64,000 nt of DNA from Heliocidaris tuberculata. Taxonomy: Eukaryota; Echinodermata; Echinoidea; Camarodonta; Echinometridae. The translations under genes were made by a program, and so were the position numbers. The DNA lies in contig CM046835.1 of assembly GCA_025618425.1 (NCBI GenBank), positions 20,114,308 to 20,178,307 of the forward strand, in the 5' to 3' direction. Within the stretch, counting starts at the first letter, position 1. The number at the start of each line of letters is the position of its first letter. Positions 48,243 to 61,038 of the stretch are shown here, one piece after another. The notes beneath the pieces were generated by a model. That model saw only the letters and a list, made by a program, of their open reading frames with translations. It made no database searches and was not told where the DNA came from.

Positions 48243-49353
48243 TCAATAATCGTCACTCGTTCGTCTCTCTTTCTTGATAAGTTTGACGCGGGCCCAATCC
48301 CGTTTTTTCTCCAGATCGTAGCCGCTGTAGTTGGACGTGACGGGACCCTCGTCCATGGCCTCGCCGTCGCGCTGGTACGAAGATCGGAGGTTGCGTTGCT
48401 TGAAAGCATCTGGAGAAGGAAGGAGAAAATAGTAGATGCACGATTAGGTCATCGGTCATTGAAATGATCAAGCGCAGAGGAAAAAAAACAACGATACTGC
48501 CAAACTACTTCATACAATTTTGAATAAAATGAAAGGGATTAAATCACCTTTTCTGATTTTATTAACAGAAACCCAAATTAACCTGACAAATTATGTAGGT
48601 GAATAAATTGTGTACGAAATTGTTTTGAAGAAAAAAAGATTTCATCGCTCATATAAACATTCAATATGATGTCGTATTTTCATCTTTTATACATTTCTAT
48701 CAAAAGTTTATTTTACATCTATGTTCTTACTTGTTTAAGATATACTTCCGCATAATAAACAAAACGAAAGTAATTGAATTTACATTTTTATGATCTACGT
48801 ATGATCCATGATGACTGAAGTCACACTATTCTACTCAAAGCTACACTTGAAGCAATTACACAAACTACCAAAATTCATCAAATGATAAGTGTCAAAGAGC
48901 AGTGTAAAATCTGAAAAAATAATTATACATCTACATGTATACGTAACAGCAAAATCCTAAAACTAATCCGTCCATTTGTATATGCAATGTCTAGAACTTA
49001 CCCGCGTTCCTGATGGATACCGCCCGGAAGACTCTCCTCTTATTTGATCTTCCTCCGAAGACTCCGTATCCTGGGGAATCCCCGGCCTCGCTGTTGTAGT
49101 AGACAGATTCTGTCTCACTGTACCCAGAGTTACGCCCATTACGGTCCATCCCAGACACACTCAGACCGGACAAACCTGTACGGATGGAGAGAAAGTTATG
49201 AAGGAAGAGACACATGTTGTTACCGAAAGCCTTCAATTGTGAAAAGAGAGAAGTGTAGTTATTGAAATTTATCGAAAAGGGAACATGTATCATCTTTATC
49301 CTTTCATCATCATCACCATCACAATCAAGACCATCACCACCACCATCATCATC

Positions 49354-49385
<32 letters not shown>

Positions 49386-50194
49386 CACCATCATCACCAT
49401 CTTTATATCGACATCATCGGCTTCATCAGTTTCATCAACTTCATCAACATCTTCTTCCTCCTCCTCCACTTCTTCTTCTTCTTTGCCAGCATCATCATTT
49501 GCTTCACCATCAGCTGAAGCTGCAGCAGTAGCAACAGCATCCTCAGCCATCATATTTGTCATCACGACAACTTCATTTAACGTAACATCGTCATTGTTTA
49601 TGTCGTCGTTTTTGTCCCCTTTCTCATCGTCAACATTATTATCATAATACTCATCGCCACCACCTCCATCTTCACCAACTTACCGATATCTTCGTCGTCA
49701 TCTGCCTCCCAACTGTAATGGAATGGTCTGTTCTCAGCCTTGGCCTGTTTCATTGCCTCAATCCTCGCTCGCCTCCCGTCTTTCTTGTCTTCTTTCTCAA
49801 AGTTAGAGTGTCTTTTGTTGACTCGCGCCCACTTCCGACTTGACTGCAAGACAAATGAGAAAACATGAAAGGAATCAATTGGAGACAGTTGGAGATCATT
49901 GCAAAAGGCAAAATCAAATTGTATTGTGAACAATCATCATGTGATCATCATCATCTTCATCATTACCATCATGATCATCGTCATTCTCACTATCACCATC
50001 ATCACCACCACAGATATAATCGTTATCACCACCATCATCATTATTATCATAAGTTATTTACCCCTCTTCCCATCAGGTTTGCCTCGATCTGCGCAGCCGT
50101 ACGGAAAGCTTTTAAGAAGCGACCAACATCTCGTAGCACTGTGTAGAAATTGAGAATATATATATATATATAAGTAAACCCATCAGCCATTTGC

Positions 50195-50240
<46 letters not shown>

Positions 50241-53200
50241 ATCAAATAGACTATACTGATGAAAAGTGGGGGCAAAGAAAGAAGATAATTATAGAAAACG
50301 AAGTCGCGAGTGAAAAAATATATCGGGTGTGTATGAAAACAGGAACGTATAATTTACCTTGATGAAACAGTTCATGTCACATCATCATTACCCATCCTAA
50401 ATGCTGCAGTTAAGTCGTCTTCTCAACTACATTGCAAGTCGGGAAAGGTGCTAATTGATACTTGTCTAGCTGTTTATACACATCCTAAACTGAGGATGGA
50501 CTTAAGGATGGGGTCTTAATGATGATTTATAACGGTTAACCGTTAGGAGGCTCGCCAATTATGTGGCTTCCGCGTTTGTCTTGTGTGAACCACGAAGGTA
50601 AGCTGTTCACGAAGGTAAGCTTACCACGATATAGGGGGTTATGTGTTCTTACCAGACAAGCAAGAGGCCCATGACATACTTTCACAGGCAATTCGCAACA
50701 GTGGCTTACATAATTGAAATTCCTTGAATTTTTAATGATACATGTACATTTTACGCTTAAACAAATAAGTCAGGGATAAAGTAAAAAGGTGTCACACCCA
50801 CCTCTTGATTATAGCTTAATTAGGAATGGGGAAAAAGTGTGGATAACTGAGGTTTTTTAACCATATCATTTTGGATCATTTTAGGAGGCAGCTGTTCCAT
50901 AATTTTCAGAATATGACCTTTTAGTGTTTTGAATAGCTAATGCTTCAGGTATCGGAAATTGGCGAACCTCTCATCAACATGATCTGCAAAGGTATTATGA
51001 GAATTACAGACCTACAAAATAAATTCTTGTAAGTGACGCCAATCATCACCCCTCAAACCAAAAGTGGAAGAGTCAGCTTTCATGTTTTGTCACCTCACCT
51101 TTGGGATTGTCCATTCTGATGGCGGGGAGGACAACCAAGGAAATCCAGCAGGGTGTGTTGAAATCCTCCACCTTGTCCTTGACGAAGCTTAGAGAAACGA
51201 TACTCAATTTCTTCAGTCGGTGGTGATCAATCTGTCCGTCGCCTTTCTTCGCCTCGATGGCGAGTTGCGCCTTGTATTCCACAATGTCGAAAACCTGATT
51301 GAAAGTAGGCGAAAGATCAATCAAGGATTGATTATACCTCAAAACTACATTAAAGACAACTGAAATAACTCAAGCTATAGGGAAAGAACCATCAAATAGA
51401 AATGCTATCCACATTACATCTCTTTTGTCATTATAATTATATCATAAATTCAGTTTAAAACAGACTTGATCTGAGCGTTATTAGATAGGAAAAAACAACA
51501 CGTCGTAATAACCCGATTGAACTTTAAGCGAAAAGCATACGATTGAGGTTAGACATGGACGGTAATGAAATTACCTATCAAAGTAATACCGAGGAAATTT
51601 GATTCGAGAGGTAATTAGTCGATTTAACCTAATTACTTTTAATCTATATCAGACCATGCAAATTCGAATCTCCTACATGTCCTTTGATGCAATGTGAATA
51701 TTTATCTACTACAAAAAAGGGCTTTTACAGTCAAACTTGAAGTTGCAAACATTTATAAGCATTAACCGAGGGGAAAGGGAGGGGAAAGGGAGGAATATAG
51801 AGTCTAATGAAAAGTGACCGACGATGCATATTGATATGGAGCTTCTTTTTTTTTAATTAAAAGATTAGATTTGAAAAGAGGTCTAGGGTCTATAAGTTCT
51901 AATAACGACAGAGGAAAATTTTAAAAAGTGAATCCGAAAACGTTCTTACTTTCATAGCTTGGTTTCGTGGTAGACGTCCCATGCTGGCCACTACATCTGC
52001 CGAGATACAGTGGTTCTCGGGTTCGAAGCACCCCTTGACAAAGACCTCGTTCTTTCCTAGTCTCGTGGCCCATACGTTTCCTTCGCTATCGATCTCCAAC
52101 TGAACGCCCTTTCCGATGTGCTCACGAACTTTCTTGGTTTCTGGATCGCGTAGCGGGTTTGCCAGCGCTCCGAATCCGAGTCTATAACAAAGAAGAAAAA
52201 TAAGGATTACTAAATAGCAAAAATACAAAACATTCCTATTTATTTATGAACTCATTTCGCATAAGATTTGTGATTTTTAAAGTTACTTGTAACTAATATT
52301 ATTATGTGCACATGGGGATTGAGGTTTTTACGGTATCTATTAATCTTATAACGTTTTCTGCAAAATACATGATGGAGTTGGATTGAGAATTAAAATAACG
52401 CGTAGGTGGGGGCTCTTACCTGCCGGGGTGCTGGAAGGCGTAGCCATCGATGATCATGGCGGGTGACTTGATTTGATAGTCGGAGAGCCGACATCGTTTC
52501 TCCATGAAGTAGACCTTGCACCACGCCTCAGGTCCGATCTCCTGCATACTATATGTCAACTCGTTGATGATTTCCTGATCGAAGGAAAGATATTTGAACA
52601 GGGTTATCACATGCACAGTATGACTGCATGTTTCTCAATTGTGCTTCGGGGTCAACAGTTTTTTTTAGGTTGTGTAATCGTTCCGATCAATACGTTCTTT
52701 TCAAGTGAATGCCATTTAATTTAGTTGCATTGACTGATGTCACCATCAGTCAAATTTACCAAAACTACGTCCAATTCATACAATGAAACATCATGATTAT
52801 ATTATAGCGGCTTCGTTATTTTCTAACATAAGTCGCTTAAGAATATTTTATGTATACCTACATTTCCTCTGAATAAAATGAAAGGAAAACATGTCATATA
52901 ATTTCCAAACATTTGGTCAGTGTCCAACTTACGACATGTAGCATCTCTGATGAGGTAATAAGTTTTCTAGGTAATAAGTTTAGACAATAATTTCTCTATT
53001 TCACATTTTTTAGACTCTCGTGATCAAAAACGACTCCCAGTTTGTTCATGTGTATATTCTCCAACAGTTTCACATCATGAATAGACTACTTTCGTATATG
53101 CGTACAGCTCGAACATAAAATGATTTAATTTCAGTGTATTATTATTACGAAAACATGAATAACAAACTATACCCTAAACAAGAGATGAAAATAATGATCA

Positions 53201-56039
53201 AATAATGATGCAAGTGAATAAAGAAGTTATGCAGATGTGAATTTTGGATGACTTCACACTCAATAAGAATAATACGGGGGGGGGGGGGGGGATAGGTGCA
53301 GAGGTTTATGATGGTGAAGAAAAAAAAACTTATAAGAAAAAGGAATGTTAAAATGGACAACTGAAAATGGGGATGCAGAGTAAATATCTAACCGGCACAT
53401 CATGATCACAACAATAAAAGAAATTGCAAAATATGATTTTGGCATCACAGTGTGTGTCAAAGGTTAGTCGGTGATAATACAATCCCAAATTAAAATAAAA
53501 ACTGACAAAGGATACAGACAACCGTACATCCATATATAAAGTATTAAAAATAAAAATACACCGATAAACTAAAACCCACCATTTTATTACAACTTCAATA
53601 ATGCCTACCGTAAACTATACTCTAGGAAGTGGCAATCCTTCGTTCGTCGTTTGCTTTTGTTTTTTGTGGTGTTTTCTAATGAAAATAAAGTCTGGTTTTA
53701 AATCAGTGCGCTATCTAACATTGGACATCGTACATGAAAACAATTAACTAATTTTCACCTCTCCAATCATGTATTTTCCTTGAATAGCCTTCGGTATAAG
53801 ACTTGGTTCTTCATTCCTCTTAGTCTGCCAATGTACATGCCTCTCGCCAACATGTCTGCCACGTCCAGTCTGGATGTTGTAGTACTATTAATACAGTATA
53901 TTTTTAGGTAAATATTCATTGTTAGGGTGTTTCGTTTCCTGCAATTTCTGCGGGTTTTTTTCTCCTTCTTTTCGTAGTGCTGTTTTGTTTTTGTTTTTTG
54001 TTTGTTTTTAGTTAAGGTGTAATAGCATCATGCTTGATAAGCTTTCCAACTCTTTGCATCGCAATAGTAAACCAATTACTAACTATTATCTAGGGGATCT
54101 AGATGTTTTTGTAGTATGCGAATTCACAAATCTAGCACTGATAAAGGGATTGTGTCAGAATTGCTCGTCAGAAAAATTTTCGGACATTTGTGTGCCCCCC
54201 TTTTACAAAATCCTGAATCTACCCCTGTGCCAGTGTACACGCCTCTCATCAATATGTCTCCCTGGCCGTTTGTTTTTTCTGTCTGTTTATTTTTGTTAAG
54301 GGCTTTGTGTAAGAGAATAACCTATATTGCTTTACAGGCCTTCTAACTCTATGCCGCTTGCCACAGCAACTAATTTTTCATCTAGGTGTTTAATAGTTTG
54401 CAAATGCACCAAGGCTAGCATGAGTGGAGTTTGGGTTATTTTTCTTTTTGTTTTGTATTCTATTCGAATTACCATGTTCATTATTTCGTTGAATTTTCAA
54501 AGCTCTTATGTGGGATTAGGCATGCTATATGGATTGTTTAAAGCCCATCGCACATTATATACGATCAACTGCGATCTGATTTTGGAAATAAATCGCGGTA
54601 GCATTAAATGGGCATTTTTACAAATAAAATCTACCTGATTCAAGTTCTGAACAATATTATGAACACTAAACATCGCATACCGATCGTATAATGTGCGATG
54701 TGCTTAAGTCACAATATGTTATGCTGTAAGAGGCTTTTAATGAAGATGATATTACACGTTGATCTTTAGAGAATTCAAAATATAATGCTGCTTCCTTTTA
54801 ATGATCTTTAAAAACATGCTTGCGTTCATTGTATTAAACTGCAATGTTACCCCTCCCCCTAAAATAATATATTTTTTAATGAAATAAATAATATTGATGC
54901 TTACCGAAAACAAAAAAGTGCAGCCGTAATCTTCATTTATACTATTTCTTTCTCAGTTCATTCAGGGTCCGAATCCCTCTCAGTTATTGGAATAGTAAAT
55001 TACTTTTAGGTTATCTCTTTTGCTATTTCATTTTCTACATTATGTATAGGTTATCATTAGCATATTATCGCATAGCATGGTTAATTTTATGAAACGAGTT
55101 TGAAATGTTAATACACTAAGTTGATGACAGAACGCATTATGGGATGAGAGGAACTATATGGAGTTACAATAATTATGCCTCATTTCAATGTCATTTAAAA
55201 GATGTTTTACAGTGACAGGTTAGGGAGGAATCAGTTTGACGATAAAAATAATGAAAATGAGCGATGGTTAAATACAAAATCTTGAAACTAGTATGAGTTA
55301 AGTGTTTAGAATTTTAAGAAGCAAAATCTCTCTAAAAGAAGTCTAAGTGAAATCAAATTCATGCATAAATGGACAAAATACGAAACTGAAAACAAAAAAT
55401 AGCGGAATTACGGAAAATAAGAACGATTTGATTTCACATTAAACATGAAACATATTTAAATTAATTCAAAGGACGAAGAACATTTCTAAAAAGTTTTTTT
55501 TTCAGTGATAATATATCATCATTGATAGTTATAATCATTGATTGAAGTAGAGTATTTTTAATGTTTTTCATTTATACACAGTGGGAGTAATTCTATGAAT
55601 GAGTTAAGATTTTTTTTAATATTAAGAGAGGGAGGACATGATCATAACATATTATGCTATCGTGTTTCCCAATGTTGAACTATCGTTGAATTATTTCATT
55701 GCATATCTCCGAACTGAAGACTGCATCCAAAATGAAGAATTTGTACTTTAGATTTACCTCGTCAACTTGTGGTTTGCTGGTTGGTATTTGTGACCTATCG
55801 GTTCGAGCCCCATTCACCGCCCCTATCGCGCCATACCCCACTGGTTTCTGCTTAACAGGTGGTGGCCCAGCCCTCCTCTGGTACTGATTGTGGTTAGGGT
55901 GCAACCCGCCCTGGCCGTACTGGGGGTAGTTGGCATTGGGGCTGGTGGGTCGCTGGCCTACCGCTGGGGGTGGGCGGTTTTCCTGCTGGATCTGCCTCTG
56001 GCGGACATCGGTTCGAACCCGGAGCTCACCAAGAATCAT
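48243..56039 (-). CDS. Orphan SMAD-like MH2-domain protein (Expansion-like), eight exons
   Basis: Exons in transcript order: 56039-55758, 52574-52420, 52181-51950, 51294-51099, 50138-50062, 49843-49684, 49175-49002, 48409-48243. All junctions are AG/GT and phases agree, giving 480 codons plus stop from the first Met in view. Residues 1-94 are rich in Pro, Gln and Asn. An MH2 fold follows (about 95-300), with W112-C113, a DGY motif, HIGKGV at 167-172 and TPCWI at 270-274, which match SMAD MH2 landmarks. There is no MH1 domain in view and no C-terminal SSXS phosphorylation motif. The tail is basic then acidic (KKDGRRARIEAMKQAK, WEADDDEDI) and ends KKERRTSDDY. This recalls the invertebrate Expansion family, known in Drosophila tracheal tube control. 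An acceptor AG abuts the first Met, so upstream exons are likely missing. Confidence 0.82.
49304..49660. repeat. ATC/TCC trinucleotide-rich tract in an MH2-gene intron
   Basis: ATC runs between 49304 and 49400 grade into CTTCTTCCTCC and degenerate CAT-rich sequence up to about 49660, just before exon 49684-49843. The acidic and His- or Ser-rich open frames here are microsatellite artefacts. Confidence 0.8.
49933..50050. repeat. ATC/CAC trinucleotide tract in the next MH2-gene intron
   Basis: Imperfect ATC and ACC units occupy most of the 218-base intron between exons 50062-50138 and 49684-49843. They are of the same type as in the neighbouring intron. Confidence 0.8.
50156..50237. repeat. 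TA dinucleotide microsatellites
   Basis: Two TA runs (about 50156-50173 and 50199-50237) flank a short unique stretch in the MH2-gene intron, 18 bases upstream of an exon acceptor in transcript terms. Confidence 0.85.
50380..50530. repeat. Imperfect palindrome in MH2-gene intron
   Basis: CATCATTACCCATCCTAAATG on the left is mirrored by GGATGGGGTCTTAATGATGATT on the right, with inner CATCCTAA / TTAGGATG-like pairs. It is probably a degenerate MITE. Confidence 0.5.
52600..55757. other. Large intron of the MH2 gene
   Basis: About 3.2 kb between the Pro/Gln-rich exon and the first MH2 exon. It contains a G run at about 53277-53290, one palindromic MITE (54546-54700) and no other recognised feature. 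Short frames here show no conserved motif. Confidence 0.5.
54546..54700. mobile_element. Palindromic MITE, CATCGCACATTATACGAT type
   Basis: CATCGCACATTATATACGATC and GATCGTATAATGTGCGATG are terminal inverted repeats of about 19 bases around an AT-rich centre of about 115 bases. It lies in the large MH2-gene intron. Confidence 0.75.
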
Positions 56040-56612
56040 CTACAGAGAAGATTACATAAAGACACGTCGTAAACATAATGAAAATATACTTTAAAGGGAT
56101 TAAACAAATATTGTATATGAAACAGGCTGTCAAATAAAGAGTGTGAATAAATCACTTTCAAATAGATGCAATTCCATATACGTATTATGCAATCCAATAC
56201 TGATCGCATTTAGTGTATCGCAGATAATGGTTATTACTGTATGTTTGATCATACCGAAAACTGTGGCTTAATTTTAGGAGCGTGGTTCATCATTTTCCCC
56301 AGACTATACGCGACTCTCCGTTTTCCAATTTGCAGTACTTCAGTTAGCCAGAAAATATGCTTCCGAAATCACAATCATGTATGCTTCATCAACAACACTT
56401 GCTATCAGTGTGCATGGAGAAGGTGAACTGCATCTGCTTTTTTTTTTACTGGAAAGTATCAATTATTAGAATATTCACGAAAGGATATCATGGAATTCGA
56501 GACAGTTTCAGTAGAAGAAGAACTTAATTAGCACACTCATTATGACTATACACCCTGCGCAGCTTTCTGGAGGGAAGTCATGTAATACCCGGAATGAATA
56601 TTTCTACGAACC

Positions 56613-57452
56613 TGACGTCAAGGTTGTATCATACTTTATATGAAGAAAAAAAAGAAAAATGTTTCAACGGCCTTCACCCATCCACAAGCCCACTGTCTAA
56701 ACTATTTGGTGATGAGTTCTAATGACTGATCAACCACTAGTCATGTTCGTTTAGTGAAAAAAAGCATTCGTGTAAGTGACTGTTGCCGATTTGACGTCTG
56801 TTGTTACTAACAGGCCTTACATCAGTCGGTGTCAATCAGTAAATGCAGGTAACATGAGTATAAATAGTGGCGTAAATGCATGTCACCAGCCCCCCCCCCC
56901 CCCCCCCCCCGCCGTGCCATCTCCCCAATCGAATCGAAAAATAGGAAAGGATGTATATTAAGAGAGAGTGAGGAGGAAAAGGAAGATAAAATGAAGATGA
57001 CATGACACCACCCACACCATGATGACCTGTGCCTCCTACGCCACTGATCGTCGAATGAAGGGTTCATTAGAACAAAGCAGAAATATTAGACACACATGTA
57101 GTTGTCTATTCCTCAAGGCAGAACAGTGAATACCATCGGGATCTACAATAATGACGTCACAGTGCAGGATGACGTCAAAATATAACAAATGATAATTTGA
57201 TGACCAATGAAAATATAATCCGAAAGGTTACAACCACAATCAATTTTACACCAGTAATAACTTCACGTTCCCAAAATAGATTCCACAATTAACTTTTTTT
57301 TCTTTCTTTTCTTCACTAAAAAGAAATCTGAATCCTCTGGTGTGAGATCTTACCTTGGCCTAAAACAGCCAGAAAAAAAAACTTTGACCACAATCCCAGG
57401 GCTAATTCTGGCCATCTTTATGAACCATATTTCATTACATCTTTTGACGTCA
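56613..57452. promoter_or_regulatory. Cluster of four CRE (TGACGTCA) sites
   Basis: Perfect 8-base palindromes lie at 56613-56620, 57152-57159, 57170-57177 and 57445-57452; a fifth is at 59549-59556. TGACGTCA is the full consensus for CREB/ATF dimers. Only one other (32470-32477) was noticed in the rest of the window. Function is inferred from motif density alone. Confidence 0.5.
56865..57046. mobile_element. Short hAT-type repeat with TAGTGGCGTA ends
   Basis: TAGTGGCGTAAA at the left and CCTACGCCACTG at the right match the CAGTGGCGTAGG terminus seen elsewhere in the window. A C run of 22 bases lies inside. No target duplication was found, so the boundaries are less certain. Confidence 0.5.
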
Positions 57453-60400
57453 TTGCCTCTCGCCTATAGTAATCATTGGTGACACACTTTCGTTCAAGTA
57501 TGTCAATCCTGGTCCCAATAGTCAGCTTCGCTTCCTTTCTTCTTCTATTTGATACAGGTAACATCTACAAAGTGTCTTTTCATTTTTCATAGTATGAAAT
57601 ATTGCTCTAGATCTTGGAACAGAAGCAATTGTAACAACAATGATGTCTTGGATCTATCAAAAAATAATTTCTAAATATTGAGGGGGGAGGGATGGACTCG
57701 GATTAAGGTCGATTATATATCTTTCGGTTTCCCTCATAAGACCTCTTTTTTTTCAGTCATATTAATGTCTTTTTAAGTCGCAGACATCGCATTGCTATTT
57801 TTGGAATATTTTTTTAAAATATCTTCCGATTAAGATTCCAATTTCATTTGTTTTTCCATTTATTTATTCATTTTTTTTTTTTTGGGGGGGGGATAAGTAG
57901 GTTAAATTCTGTTTTCTATCTGGTGTCGGTTAAATGGGTCACATTACATCATCGAAAAAAATGAAACTGTACTCTCATGGGAAGCTATATTTCCAAAGGC
58001 AAAATATAATTAGAATGCTTGTTACGGTGTTTCAGTAGATGACACCGTTTCATGATTCAGCGACCTTTTATCACCTCTATTTTCATTGCTCAATGTCTGC
58101 AAAGACACTTACGATAAAAAAAATACTTTTTTCCCAACTTACGTGAAAGAAAGTTCAGTAAAGGTTCTCCTAACCTGAATAGAAAGATGACCTATTTAGT
58201 TTATTCTAATGTTTACGGATCTGAAACTAGTTTGATTCATTTAATACCTCCAAGCTAGATCCGAAACAAGTTAAGCCTATAAAATTCATTCTTGTAATAA
58301 GCATTTGAATGTTTAGACAATTATATATATTTAGGACGATTCGTCATAAATCTCTTGTCTTTTGAGGTATCAGATCAAACCCATTAATCAAATCTATTGA
58401 TCTAAATCTGCAGTTGTTTGGTTTCAAAGCGGATCTGTGGAACACATTTTGTAAATGGATAAAGGGTGCGAAAACCGGTCAGCGGAATGAATTGTTTTTC
58501 GGATATTAGGAATGATCTCATAAAGATCTGCAGATGATGATTTTCATCTCGCTACATAATCCAAGACGCCTTCTCTTCTCCATTATGGATTATCAAATAT
58601 ATCATAGAAATCATTTTCGTTCTTTAAGATCTTTAAATCACAAAAAAAAAACACTTGTGGAGAAAAGATGTGCATGGTTTTATCATTTTCATTTTGAAAA
58701 AAAATGCCCTTTTGTTACCTGAGTCATGAACGGTAGACCTAGACCAATTTGAAATATAAATTGGGACGATTTATCTTATCGATGATATGAGTGAAACAAT
58801 CTCGTTTGTGTTTCAACTTTCTACAAGTAAATGTTGCATAAATTGAAAAAATAGATGTAAACAGGATACAAATAAGTGATGTCAATCCGTGACTGATTGT
58901 GAGGGGTAGAAATATTGCATCATTCAAATAAGGAATAAACCTCGGTTGTATCCATAACCATTAAGATATAAAATAAAAATGTCATCGCCATGCAGTGCCC
59001 CGCAGGTTATTCGGTTTGTTTTGTCTGATCGTACAGGATGTAATTTGTGACAGTGTTTTTGAATGTTTCAATGTCCCCCTTTTCTCTTGAATCATAAAAG
59101 TCACGTAATTGGCAACAATTAAGTATTACCATGAAGCTGTTATTACCAACCCTGGGGATTCCAGGCCTTTTTTTATATTCCTGGAATTCCCTTTTGCATT
59201 ACCTCATAGGAAGTGATAAAAAAGGAAAACAAAACAAAAACAAAATCGAACAGAACGCAGACAGTATTTTTAAGAGATGGTTTTCTGCATTATGGTAGCC
59301 GCAAAGATGCTGAAGGGCGATAAGGAAGAAAAAAACACAAACTTGGTGCTATAAATGAATCGGAACGGCTGTCTCTCTCTCTCAACGGGGCAGTTGTGGC
59401 ATCGGGGCAAGTGATAAAAGGACCACCTGGGGCTAATCAGGACCCTGTACTTCTACCAGCTCAAAACAAGGTTGTTTTATCAGTGATACGGCCGTTGACA
59501 GTAATGACAGTGATGGACTAAATAAGTTTCCACCAACAGGTCAAAAATTGACGTCATCACTCGAGCTAAATTTAGTCAAAGGCCTTCGACTTTTGAAGAT
59601 ATTTAAAAAAAAAAGAAAAGAAGATAGTTTCGTGAAATTAGTGGTCTTAGAATAAAGGAAATATTATGCGCCTTTACATATTGGCAAGCTTCCAAAATAA
59701 AAGAAGTTGGGACTGCAGGGGGGAGGGGTACAGACGTGGTGCTTTCTTGAGTAAGTAAAAAACTTTGAGGTAAGATTTTGAGGTCGGACAGCTGCTTATA
59801 ACATGAGCAAAAGCAGAACATTTGGTCGTGCTTATGTCGTTGCCTGCTAATTACAAAATCCAATGTGACATGGAGGAACATACTCCGCTTTACCCGTATG
59901 AAAAGTTAGATCCATGGCGCTATAGAGAGTCACAACTGTCATGCCTTATAATAGTGACGAGACATTCATTTTAATTTCTACACATTACAATTTCAAAAAT
60001 TCATGTGTGGGGAGGGTAGATGAGCTTTGGTTAACACATTACTGCATATGCAAAACACGTAGAACCAAATTGAGATTCGCAAAGCAAAAATAAATAAATA
60101 AACAAATGTCAGCGTCTTTAGTTCTTTATACAATTACATCTATGTAAAGATTCGCACAGGATGGATATGTGATATACACAGACAGAATTACCTCGAAAAG
60201 ATAATTGAAAGGAAAGGGGTATTTTCATGTTTTGGTTTGATGGTTTATTTTACCCATCTGATATAAGTAAGCATGTGTATGCTTGTAAGTAAGCAATCTG
60301 TGATCGTTTTGAAAAATCACAGAATAATCTATTGGACAAAGGCAAAACGGGGGGGGGGGGGGAATAATGAAGGGCATGTATAAAATAGTGGAACGAATGT

Positions 60401-61038
60401 CGTCAAGGGAAGAAGTAAAAATAGAGGGGAAAAACATTTTTTTTTTTACACTGATTCGTGTAAATCTTGAAATGTTTATTTTGGATATTCAATAGGATAG
60501 TTAACATTTGTAGGGATATCAAGAGCAAGGAAAAGACAATTCAACTAACCGCTGGAGGGGACTAAATTTCGGCAGGTCATTGACGCCATTTTACTTGCAG
60601 CGTATCACCCTCCTCTTAATTATTCCAATGTGCATACACCGCCCAATAAAAACCGACTTCAATTAGTCCAAGGTGTTTTCACACCAACCCGCTTTACTTT
60701 CACTCCTGTCTCTTCTTGTTGTGACGAACCATCAACCCCAAAATATCATGACCAAACTTTCACAACCAATCCACAACTTCTGGTCGCCTTTTACTACGAA
60801 TATGACGAAGGGAAATACTTGCGAAAGGACTATGGCCATAAATGACAAAGACGAAGTTTGTAGGCAACCGCAACGTTTGTAAGGATTGGCAGGTTCGCAG
60901 TTATCTTCCCTCTCCTTTCCTCCGGGCGCGCTTTGGGGTAATTTGCCCAGGAAATCGGTGCAATATCCGTTGGATTAATATAAAAATCGTTAAACCATGA
61001 ACCTTTACCCACCTTTTTACATCGTTATGATCATGCAC

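Larger units (their letters stand above)
56040..61038. other. Upstream region of the MH2 gene, no assigned gene
   Basis: About 5 kb between the MH2 gene and the assembly gap. It holds five TGACGTCA sites, one hAT-type repeat, G runs near 57884 and 60349, and possible but unproven upstream exons of the MH2 gene. No confident coding sequence was found on either strand. Confidence 0.5.

Noticed and set aside
49285..49647. Ser/Ile/Thr-rich and acidic open frames
   Set aside because: Microsatellite translations within an intron of the MH2 gene.
55999..56030. GGTTCGAACC motif resembling a tRNA B box
   Set aside because: It lies inside a coding exon of the MH2 gene and no A box or cloverleaf can be drawn around it.
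57354..57418. Possible start exon on the minus strand beginning MARISPGIVV and ending at the donor near 57354
   Set aside because: It would end in phase 2 and read into a stop when joined to 56039.
60550..60589. Possible first coding exon of the MH2 gene on the minus strand (MASMTCRNLVPSS, donor GTTAGT)
   Set aside because: It ends in phase 1, while the next known exon begins in phase 0, so it cannot join directly; without an intermediate exon it is unsupported.
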